The notes below the pieces were generated by a model. That model made no database searches. It saw only the letters and a program-made list of their open reading frames with translations, and was not told the DNA's origin. Positions 1 to 7,399 of a DNA stretch of 10,213 nt are shown piece after piece. The position numbers were made by a program, and so were the translations under genes. Source of the DNA: Cruorifilaria tuberocauda (taxonomy: Eukaryota > Nematoda > Chromadorea > Rhabditida > Onchocercidae); contig JABVXU010001096.1 of assembly GCA_013365365.1 (NCBI GenBank), forward strand, positions 1-10,213, written 5' to 3'. Every line of letters starts with the position of its first letter. Position 1 is the stretch's first letter.

Positions 1-43
1 TTGATAATCTACTCAATCTTGATATTGATAATCTATTCAATCT
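1..43. repeat. Imperfect direct repeat, two copies
   Basis: Two copies of a 19-base unit beginning TTGATAATCTA lie at about 1-19 and 24-42, with one mismatch at the C/T after the shared start. They lie in what should be the intron before the left-edge plus-strand exon. No function is evident. Confidence 0.5.
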
Positions 44-103
44 ATTCATTATATGATATTGTTTGATACATTGATAAAACATTTCCATGTTTATTTCTCA
101 GCA

Positions 104-187
104 TTTATCAGTACAATTTCAGAAGAATCTGTTTATCAGTACAATTTCAGATGAATCTGTCTATCAGTACAATTTCAGGAGAATCTG
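104..187 (+). repeat. 28-bp tandem repeat (3 copies), each with a 3' splice acceptor
   Basis: Three adjacent 28-base units lie at 104-131, 132-159 and 160-187 and differ at only a few positions. Each contains the string TACAATTTCAG, a near-ideal nematode 3' splice site. The possible exon starts after these acceptors are 123, 151 and 179. A fourth acceptor, TTTATTTCTCAG, sits just before the array (exon start 102). Because 28 is not a multiple of 3, each acceptor enters the following exon in a different phase (1 base, 0 or 2 bases needed to complete a codon). Only one choice can match the upstream exon, so the others would shift the frame or be silent. Confidence 0.75.
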
Positions 188-294
188 ATAAGCAACATTC
201 GAGAAGCTTATCAATGCATGATGGAAATATTGAAGTATGGGAGGAAATCTCAGAGAGAACATTTTTCCGTAATATTGCTAATCAATTTCCTTGA
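179..294 (+). CDS. 3'-terminal exon of an unrecognised protein (gene continues left of the window)
   Basis: The frame reads 37 residues from the last TTTCAG acceptor to TGA at 292-294, beginning ESDKQHSRSLS and ending FFRNIANQFP. It is more GC-rich than its surroundings and is followed 52 bases later by AATAAA. The same frame is open back to about base 67, across the whole 28-bp array, so an earlier acceptor (102, 123 or 151) could also start the exon. I chose the last copy because the composition looks coding from there on. An internal ATG at 217 would give only 26 residues, so I prefer a terminal exon to a small gene. The family is not recognised. The fragment is polar with one short aromatic stretch, and no domain, signal peptide or membrane segment is visible. 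Confidence 0.55.
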
Positions 295-346
295 TTCCGA
301 ATATTTCTGGATCCTGAATTCCTATTATTGCTCTTCCGTCATTCGT

Positions 347-352
347 AATAAA
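347..352 (+). terminator. Polyadenylation signal AATAAA
   Basis: A canonical AATAAA lies 52 bases after the TGA of the left-edge exon, which is normal for a short nematode 3' UTR. Cleavage would fall in or just before the hairpin at 363-400. Confidence 0.55.
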
Positions 353-362
353 TTCAGAATTC

Positions 363-400
363 AGAATTAAGAATTTTTAAATTCTTAAATTCTTAATTCT
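363..400. repeat. Perfect 14-bp inverted repeat (hairpin)
   Basis: AGAATTAAGAATTT at 363-376 is exactly complementary to 387-400, with a 10-base loop. It lies just past the AATAAA of the plus-strand gene, where the transcript should end. It may be only AT-rich palindromic sequence, but its position at the 3' end is suggestive. Confidence 0.6.
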
Positions 401-1520
401 AAATGAAAACAAAATAAACTGTTAGCTAAAATTCATGTTATTATAATTGTATGAAAACAAACTTTCGTAAATATGAATTTTTTGTCAAACATTTTTCATT
501 GATTTGATCACTGATCAATCAGTTGATCATTTTGCTATTGTTAATGATAAGTTTCATTTTTCCGACAATAAACAAAAATGCTTTCTATCATTTTGTTCTT
601 TTCATTATTTCAAATATAATTTAGTGGTTAGAGTTGAAAGTTTTCAGATGCATAATTCATTCAAGCAATTTAAATAATGATTTAATAGTTTAATTAAAAG
701 AAATAAAATTCCGATATGTGATTTACTTTTGTTATTGGCAATCAAATTGACGTGAAATCTTCTTTAAACGTGGCAGTCACGTATATATGTAATAGTGAGT
801 ATTACTGAATTACGTGTAATTTGATTAATATCGTTATTAAAGCAATTTAATTTAATTATTTTAAACCTTCAATGCAATTACCTAAAAAATAAGCGGAAAA
901 TATTTAGCTTAATGATTTCAATGAGCAATATCATCAAGCAATATTGGCTGAGTTATACGGAAATGAATTGATTAGAGATATAAATCAAAAGATTAAGTAA
1001 TAAGTTCAAAGATTAAGTTAATCGGAAGGTTAAATGATTAAGTGATAGGTTGAATAACATAAACGAACAGAAATGATTAAATGAAATATTTGATTTTAAT
1101 CAGTAGATCACTTTTCTTAGATCAGTTCATGATCAACAAACGAACTAATCATGAAAAAAGCCAGATAGCCAGGAGCATTTGCTAATATAATTCATGTATC
1201 ACTTTGTTTTACTTTTATTTTATTGCTTATCAATTAAGCATTAATTGGTACGTGCCTAAAGCATCGACATCAAGCAGATAAAAATGAGTTAAATAATCAG
1301 ATTGATATTATTTGTATATATTATTCATGATATTACTTATCAGTCAGATTGGACCGATCTTATCACTTATCATTTTGCTATTAACAAAGCTGCTGTTAAT
1401 ACTCAGATATATTGATAATCCGAAACATCTATCATTATAATTCGAAATATATAATCAATTTTTTGAAATCTGTTCGATAAAAATCATTTCAAAAATTCTA
1501 TACGCTTTGTTTAGCATTTA

Positions 1521-1569
1521 AATTTATTATCTATAAAATATTGTAAATGATTGATATTCAATTATCTTA
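1521..1569 (+). repeat. Dispersed direct repeat, copy 1
   Basis: About 50 bases beginning AATTTATTATCTATAAAATA match 1950-2000 at roughly 85% by eye, including the shared core AATATTGTAAATGA. The bases just before both copies (GTTTAGCA and GTTAGTGCA) are also similar, so the true repeat may start slightly earlier. It is noncoding and of unknown family. Confidence 0.6.
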
Positions 1570-1949
1570 TCATTAAAGCTTTATCATGAAAAGATCAGAT
1601 GATCGTTGTTGATCACTAATGGATGTTAGCTTAAATGAACTAAGTGAGCTAAATGAGCTAAATGATTTTTTTAATTTAACTACAAAACTTTGAAATTCCT
1701 TTTTTAATTTATCAATCGCAATTTAATAATTTTAATATAAAAAATGAAAATTGAAGAAATGAATTAACGAGAGAAATAAAATGCATTCAATCATTCATTC
1801 TATCATTAATTAATAAATATCGAATGATTAATTAATTACAGAATTAAACGTGAAAAACGAATAATCCATAAGTGCGTGCTATTTATCGGTATATGTCTAC
1901 ACGCACGTCACTGAAAGAATATTTATCAACACGTACGTTAGTGCAAATT

Positions 1950-2000
1950 AATTTATTATCTAAAAAATATTGTAAATGACTAACATTCAACTGTACCTTA
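1950..2000 (+). repeat. Dispersed direct repeat, copy 2
   Basis: Second copy of the repeat at 1521-1569, in the same orientation and 429 bases downstream. It begins AATTTATTATCTAAAAAATA and ends near CTGTACCTTA. Confidence 0.6.
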
Positions 2001-2315
2001 AGCGCCATCTTTTCAATAATATTTAAAGTTTTATTACCATCAAGCTGATAGGAATATTTTAACTTATTAAACAGTCTTTAATTCTTAAAGGTTTATTTTC
2101 AAAAGAGTTAAAAAATTTTTTTTAATGACGTCATTTGTAATAAATGTTTCACTTATCACAAAAAAAAAATAATTAAAATATAAAGAATAATTAGTTATCT
2201 GATAGTAAAAATTAAATTATGACAGAATAAGTGATAAATTTCAATCATAATTCAATGGTTAAATGTTCCTTAAAAGCATTATTGAATTCAATTTATAACT
2301 AAACATTGATAATAA

Positions 2316-2329
2316 AGAGAGAAAGAGAG

Positions 2330-2362
<33 letters not shown>

Positions 2363-2371
2363 GAGAAAGAG
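2316..2371. repeat. (GA)n microsatellite, impure
   Basis: An uninterrupted purine tract of about 56 bases, mainly AG dinucleotides with some AAAG and GGGAG interruptions. On the minus strand it is a (CT)n tract starting about 24 bases after the stop codon of the membrane-protein gene, so it would lie in that gene's 3' UTR if transcription continues that far. Confidence 0.9.
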
Positions 2372-2394
2372 TTTAGCAATGATTAAGATTATCA

Positions 2395-4624
2395 TCATTC
2401 GGTTTTTGTCTCTTCTGAATTACTGTTAAATGTTGTTGATCGCTCCATTTCATCTCCGGTGATACTGATATTGGAATGATTCGAAATGATAACTTCTGGT
2501 TTTCTCCTCTCTACCGTTATCATTTCCTTTAAATGCTACAAAATTTAGTACTAAATGATTGAATATTATTTAAATTTTGTTAATTTTGTTAATGGTACAC
2601 TGAAAAATGCATTATTAACTCAAATTGTAGTAATTTTTAAGTAACTTAATACTAAGCTTAAAATATCATATCCATTATTAACTATTGTATAAGTCTGTCA
2701 ACTCAAATTTTAGCAATTTTTTAAGTAATTACTTAATGATAAGTTTAAAATATCATATCCATTATTAACTATTGTATGAATCTGTCAACTCGAATTGTAG
2801 TAATTTTTTATAATTACTTAATGCTAAAATATCATATCCACTATTAACTATTGTATAAATCTGTCAACTCAAATTCTAGCAATTTTTTAAGTAATTACTT
2901 AATACTAAGTTTAAATTATCATATCCATTATTAACTATTGTATAAGTCTGTCAACTCAAATTGTAATAATTTCTAAGTAATTGCTTAATACTAAGTTTAA
3001 AATATCATATCCATTAGTAGAGGAATAGAATAAATTAAATTAATAAAAGATAATTAGCTAATTTTCAATGAAACGGAAAAAATTTGAACCTCTCTTCGTT
3101 TAAGCTTTCCTGTTTTCTTCTCTGCTATCTCTCCACTCTTCTGTGTTCCTTCCAGATTTATCAATTTTTGAGTGATTGATCTTTGAGTGTTATCAATATC
3201 AAAATCACTTTTACTTTCCTTATTCAATTCCATTTCCGATCTTTGATTACTCCGACTGATCAAATTCTTTTCGCTCTTCTTGTTCAATTCCTTCTGTACG
3301 CTCACATCTCTTATCAAAATTACAGAAAGATTTTTTTTTTCTCATCAACAAGATGATAAGAATTGAATGATACTATCAATATGCTTATTCAATTCCATTT
3401 CAGATATTTATTTGAAAAATTTTTAAATCTATACTTTTGCAGTTTCTGTTACAGTATCATCTTCGGTTGCATCACTGTACAGTGGTGTTGTATCGTCACT
3501 GATCTTTTGAAGCAGATTGTTTATCGGTTGAATTTGATCAGTTCGACTGATTGGAATAGTTTCAGGGTTTAAATTAAAATTTTTATTCTTTCTGAAAAAT
3601 TATTAATTTTTTTCTAACTAATCAATTATTACTTAAATCTTACTTCTTATAACTTTGCTGTTGCAACTTTTCAATAAGCAAAAGAGCGAACTTCCATTTC
3701 AAATTACAATTTGATAGCTTATTTCTGATTATCACTCATGTGCTACTATCAGATAAAACATTAGATTATTATCAGGAATTTATTGATTAATCGATAAGGA
3801 ATGAAATCGTTGAAAATAAAAAACTAACGGATTAGAAGACAATATTTGTTCATTGGGACCAATCGGAACTTGATCATTGAATGATGATGATTCATTATTC
3901 AGTGAATCTATTCAGATATCATATCATATCATAGGATTAAGGGAAAAAGTTTTATAATTGATAGCTTAACTTATCACTTATTCTTTTTCACATTCCAAGG
4001 CATGTTGTTAGAAACTTTGATAAATCCTTATCTAGTTTTCAAATGAAATCATCGCATATTCATTTTGTAATTACTGTACAACTTTTCAATAAACAAAATA
4101 GCGAACTTAAAGAAATGAAAACATAAGCTTCCGAATTTCAATTTGAAATGAAAGTTCGCTTTTTTGCTTATTGAATAGTTGTACAGTAAATACAGAATGA
4201 ATATGAGATAAAAAAAAAGTCATTCTGTAATTACTGTTTCGTTATCCTGTTAGAAATGATGTATTCTAATACTGTAATTATAACTGTAACTACCATAAAG
4301 TATTCTACTAATCTTCTGTAGTAAACTTTTACATAATATTTTGTTCGTATTTCAAGGCAGCTTAATCCATTTTTCTTCTTCAAAAGTATTACGAACGAAC
4401 TTTTAGCTTAAGCTTAAATCCTAATGAATAGCATTTTTATTTAAGAAGAAAAATTTTTATCAAATTATTTTGATCTAAATAATACCTTTTCGTTTCTCTG
4501 CCGTACTTTTTTTTGTTTTACATAACAAAATAGAAATTGTTGTAATAGCAGTAAATGTCATCATTAATACTGGCGCAATTTGTTTACCGTAAGAGCATAA
4601 TTCCATTACACTAATTGTTATCAT
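2395..4624 (-). CDS. Unrecognised single-pass membrane protein with a polar tail, five exons
   Basis: The inferred exons in transcript order are 4624-4486, 3907-3829, 3591-3435, 3293-3090 and 2535-2395, giving about 239 residues. Exon 1 starts at ATG 4624 and carries a hydrophobic segment at about residues 16-35, followed by a basic stretch (KTKKSTAEKRK). By the positive-inside rule this suggests N-terminus out and tail in the cytoplasm. The tail is rich in Ser, Thr, Asn, Glu and Lys. Exon 4 contains a roughly 20-residue repeat (ELNKKSEK.../ELNKESKS...). Joints match in phase: G|AT, CC|A, then phase 0 twice. The acceptors TTTTTCAG (3592) and TTTTGTAG (2536) are good. The exon 4 acceptor (CGTACAG) and donor (GAG|GTTCAA) are weak; without that last splice the frame ends at 3054 instead. 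The stop is TGA at 2395-2397. I do not recognise the family. Each exon alone is short enough to be open by chance; the case rests on phase matching and composition. Confidence 0.5.
2617..3017. repeat. 80-87-bp minisatellite, about 4.8 copies
   Basis: Units start AACTC(A/G)AATT at 2617, 2700, 2787, 2866 and 2953, with lengths 83, 87, 79, 87 and a last partial unit of about 65. Each contains the block AATATCATATCCA(T/C)TATTAA (AATTATC in copy 4) and, except in the truncated fifth copy, ends TATTGTAT(A/G)A(G/A)TCTGTC. The whole array lies in the inferred last intron (2536-3089) of the membrane-protein gene. Units 2 and 4 are the most alike, hinting at amplification of two-unit blocks. Confidence 0.9.
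3664..3713 (+). mobile_element. Solo half of the palindromic element at 4055-4205
   Basis: About 50 bases beginning CAACTTTTCAATAAGCAAAA match, at roughly 90% by eye, the reverse complement of 4131-4181, which is the right arm plus part of the centre of the palindromic element. No second arm follows. It lies in the second intron (3592-3828) of the membrane-protein gene. It is either a truncated copy or a fragment left by excision or recombination. Confidence 0.65.
3916..3933. repeat. (ATATC)3 microsatellite
   Basis: Three perfect ATATC units followed by ATA. They sit just upstream (in transcript sense) of the acceptor of exon 2 of the minus-strand membrane-protein gene. Confidence 0.8.
4055..4205. 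mobile_element. MITE-like palindromic element, 151 bp
   Basis: Arms at 4055-4108 and 4151-4205 are reverse complements with about 85-90% identity by eye, around a 42-base centre. The arms share ACTGTACAAC, TTCAATAA and GCGAACTT. There is no coding capacity, as expected for a non-autonomous inverted-repeat element. The ends read CATATT...AATATG, so a TA target duplication is possible but is masked by the palindrome. The outer-arm sequence CATTCTGTAATTACTGT recurs alone near 4221-4237. It lies in the first intron (3908-4485) of the membrane-protein gene. The superfamily is not determined. Confidence 0.75.
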
Positions 4625-4653
4625 TGATCCCTTAAATAGTAACAAAATATGCT
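4625..4653 (-). promoter_or_regulatory. Possible trans-splice acceptor and short 5' leader
   Basis: In minus-strand sense, TTGATATTAG ends at 4652 and is followed by a 27-base leader with no ATG before the start codon at 4624. The leader is open in frame back to the TAG of the acceptor itself. A 3' splice site this close to the first ATG fits spliced-leader addition in nematodes. It could equally be a normal acceptor behind an upstream noncoding exon. Confidence 0.3.
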
Positions 4654-5666
4654 AATATCAATAAATACTTTAGATTCAAATGATTAAAGGAAAGAAAAAA
4701 AACGTCGTAAGATCTTTCTTATGTTTAGTTACGTAAGAAATCGTAACATTCCACGTGTTCACAAAACAGTAAACTGCAATTTTTCACATCATACTGTAAT
4801 TGTAAGATAACAAAATACAGTCAGTAACATTATACTGTAATAGCACAACAATTCCACAAATTCCACAAAATTTCAAGGAAACTCTCGAAGACAAATAATT
4901 CTCGGTGTTTTTTTTTTGGAAATTCGAAATAAGCAATATATCGCAAAAGGTAAACAAAAAAATAAAATATATGAATGACCTGAATTAGCAAATAAATAAA
5001 CAATATCAATAAGATAGCTAATAAGCTACCCTGAAAGAAATGATCATGAACAGCCTATACCATTTTAAGAAAAATATTTGCAATGCTTTTCACACTCATC
5101 TAATTGAATATAATAAATTCTTACAAATCAATTCATATGTTACTTTAAATAACTTCTCAAAAATTTGCATAATGGAATAAATGTGGACGAGAAAGTTCTA
5201 TTTCAATCGTTTAGCAAATTAAAAAAAAAGGTAAACAATAAAAACAAAAGTTGAAATGGAGATTTTATATTTGATAGAGTTTAAAATTATCACCATCTGA
5301 AAACTTTGTTACATATTTTATATCGAACCAGATAGAATGAGACATTTGCGCTTAGTGCGGAAAATTTGAAATCGACAGAAAAAGAAACTTAGCTTGCAAG
5401 CTTATTTCGCAGAGAGTTAATATTTTTCTACAGGCAATTTTTATTTTCTGATTTATTTGATTTAATTTATCACAAAGGTACCATATCAGTTACAATAGTT
5501 GGGGTCAAAGGTGAGAACGTGGAAATCTGACGGAATTTAAACAGGGAAATTCAGGAAATCAAGCACATTTCCGTTTAAATAATTAACATTGGCATATTGA
5601 TTAGATTTTAGCGCCTGGTTATTTCTATGATAATTAATGTTAATTCACTGTAATATCTTGAACAAC
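4654..5666. other. Intergenic stretch, no supported gene
   Basis: This is the likely upstream region of the minus-strand membrane-protein gene. It holds a CACGTG hexamer at 4752-4757, several ACTGTAAT repeats (near 4791 and 4832), and stop-poor minus-strand frames without support, including a hydrophobic one at 4784-4979 and a 45-codon one ending near 5358. None has a recognisable domain. Confidence 0.5.
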
Positions 5667-6070
5667 TTAAAGTTCGATTTCTTTGCCCCTCCGGTTTTTA
5701 TAAAATTTATTCTTCGATACTTTCACGTGCGTCTGACAGATTTCCGCTGAGAATCGTTACAGTTTGGAGATTTGCCAAATAGTACAAAGTTACTGCTTTG
5801 TTGACGAAAATTTACAAATACACCAAAGACAGACGACCGGTTGATCGAAAATATGACCAAATCAAGATCATTACCAAATTCAGTAGTCGATCTTCACTGA
5901 ACTCCTTAGGAGAGAATGAATTAATAACAGCATGATTAAAAAAACTTTTATTATCAGGAAACGCGATAATCAACAAGTGATCAGAGAAGAAGATATCACT
6001 GTGATAAAAAAACAAGAGTATCACGCAGTAAAGAATATCGCGATCATGAAAAAAAAACTTATCATTTTTT
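5667..6070 (-). CDS. Fragment resembling the C-terminal part of a carboxylesterase/cholinesterase-like domain
   Basis: In minus sense a good acceptor (TTTATCTCAG) ends at 6071. A frame then stays open for 85 residues to TAA at 5812-5814. Its last third reads EFSEDRLLNLVMILIWSYFR then STG. This matches the type-B carboxylesterase/neuroligin pattern of a short acidic-aromatic lead, an LVM helix, then W..F..TG, with the same spacing as I recall for that family. Upstream FFYHSDIFF may correspond to the region around the catalytic His, but this is weak. A second exon starts at 5746 after GATTCTCAG. One reading gives EICQTHVKVSKNKFY... to TAA 5667; another, using the strong donor T|GTAAAT at 5815, gives a 12-residue end at TAA 5707. 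No upstream esterase exons (core, nucleophile elbow) are visible before the next gene at 6374, so this may be a relic. The opposite strand is also fairly open here. Confidence 0.35.
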
Positions 6071-6373
6071 CTGAGATAAAATTTTCATACTTAATAACAT
6101 TTAATTCTATGAAAAAGTTAACTTAACTAAATTCAAATAAATTCTAACTGATATTGCAGGTACAGTTATCAAAAAGTTTCATTTTCTTTGAGGTTAAATT
6201 CCTGATATTAAAGATAAGAGAAGAGTCAGATTCCTGATATTGAAGATCAACTATACTGTTTGAAATATTAAAAAAGATATCGGATGGATATTAATCATAT
6301 CACTTTAAACGGAACTATTTTCCGATTTGATAAATTGCACATCTATCCATCCATATCATAACTGCAACTTAAT
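6071..6373. other. Intergenic stretch with a short direct repeat
   Basis: No gene is supported. An 18-base direct repeat ATTCCTGATATT(A/G)AAGAT lies at 6198-6215 and 6230-6247. An imperfect inverted pair GGATGGATA/TATCCATCC lies near 6283-6291 and 6343-6351. This should include the 3' UTR of the minus-strand gene ending at 6374, but I see no AATAAA nearby. Confidence 0.5.
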
Positions 6374-7249
6374 TCATTCTTCATTCATCTCATTTCTGAT
6401 TTTCTGGATCCGTGCCTGCTTGGATAGTGGTGATTCGGCTGTATCCTGATGGCTCTTCTTCTTGCCACGCTTTTTTACAACTTTCTCAGTATCATGCATT
6501 CCGTCATCGATCTCAAAATCAATAGAAGAAAATTTACCGAATCATGAAATTAAGGTTGGAGCTATGAGAAAAAAAAAAGAATTTATACTGCATGAATATT
6601 TTAAATTACAGAATTTTCTGTATGACAGTTAAATTTAAATAGTTAAAATTTCCTGAAAGAAAAAAGTAATTTATAAATTTACATCGCCATATTCGTTCAG
6701 TTTCTTTGGTTTACGTTCACGAAGCCAATAATGATACTTTGGTGCCGGATTGTTTTCCGTGCTTGTTGATTCCTGTTGGATTTCTGGATTTTCGGTTTCG
6801 TGCATTTCTGGTGGAAACATGTTGACAGTTTGAAGCGGAGTAGAATCCATATTATCATGATGAAATTCTTGCTCCATCTGATGATCCTCCTCATCTTCCA
6901 TATCACCTAGATGAAACGTTGGCGTTGAATTGAAGTCACTGATACTGGTACGATCGGTTTCAAGATCATCGGACGACTCGGAATCTTCTGGCGTGTTGTA
7001 GCGTAGCGCTGGCTGGTGATGATCAGCGGAATAATCAGCCTGATGTGTACTATCACCATACATACCAAAAGCATCTGGTGTTTCCGTATCATCCTGAATC
7101 TCCTCGTCGACAAACATACTCTCCTGGGGGATGGTGAAGCTAGATGGTGACAAACAAACCGTCCGATCGAGAGATAACCTCCACAATAATGTTTTGAAAT
7201 CAATCAACTTTCGTTTAATCACAGTATTTTTCCACCAATCGATATGCAA
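6374..7249 (-). CDS. Acidic nuclear-type protein, 3'-terminal exons; possibly condensin II kleisin CAP-H2-like
   Basis: Exon n runs from an uncertain start (7249 at most; a TAA at 7253-7255 closes the frame) to 6683, with donor GAT|GTAAAT. Exon n+1 is 6511-6374, ending in TGA. The 171-base intron joins them in phase 0, with a slightly unusual acceptor (TTTTGAG). The frame opens at TTG, not ATG. The first in-frame ATG is at 7117, so either this is an internal exon (candidate acceptors GTGGAG, CCATCTAG, CCCCCAG at about 7118-7190) or a short protein starts at 7117. The protein has a long Asp/Glu/His/Met-rich middle, then YHYWLRERKPKKL, then a Lys/Arg-rich tail (VVKKRGKKK). CAP-H2 proteins, as I recall them, have a C..P...F.L.PE motif about 115-120 residues before Y.LRERE. 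Here CLSPSSFTIPQE and YWLRERK are spaced alike. The C-terminal winged-helix region expected of a kleisin is absent. Moderate-to-low certainty on identity; high that it is coding. Confidence 0.7.
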
Positions 7250-7399
7250 ATTTTATTTTAAGTATAAATAAATTGAATCGATAAAATCTTTATATCAATT
7301 TATAATTTGTAACTTTCGTATGCAAATTTGATATGTTAGGAAATTAGTAATTCATTGAAAATAATTTTATCATTTTTATCATTATCGATTTTCTATTAA

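Larger units (their letters stand above)
401..2315. other. Long AT-rich stretch without a convincing gene
   Basis: Both strands are dense in stop codons and I found no exon with good splice sites. It holds a 34-codon plus-strand ORF at 1081-1185 (begins MKYLILIS, not convincing), a dispersed 50-bp repeat (1521-1569 and 1950-2000), a short inverted repeat GTGCGTG/CACGCAC near 1873-1906, several TGATCA palindromes near 507-530, and many TGATAA/TTATCA hexamers. Confidence 0.6.

Noticed and set aside
3363..3572. Plus-strand 69-codon ORF (MNDTINML...)
   Set aside because: It is the antisense of minus-strand exon 3435-3591, which has a TTTTTCAG acceptor and more protein-like content; the plus frame is a Phe/Cys/Ile-rich shadow.
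5650..5930. Plus-strand frame open for about 90 codons with one internal TAG at 5780-5782
   Set aside because: It is interesting in length, but it is interrupted, has no start or acceptor that fits, and is antisense to the esterase-like exons.
5932..6126. Plus-strand 64-codon ORF (MIKKTFII...)
   Set aside because: It overlaps the minus-strand esterase-like frame. It has a fair acceptor-like TTATTATCAG but no phase-compatible upstream exon and no family signal. I kept it as the main rival reading of this segment, not as a feature.
6697..7203. Minus-strand ORFs of 69 and 98 codons in other frames (6697-6906, 6907-7203)
   Set aside because: Frame shadows of the acidic-protein exon.
7118..7249. 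TTG at 7249 as a translation start
   Set aside because: TTG is not a normal start in a nematode nuclear gene; the open stretch before ATG 7117 is better explained as part of an internal exon or as chance opening.
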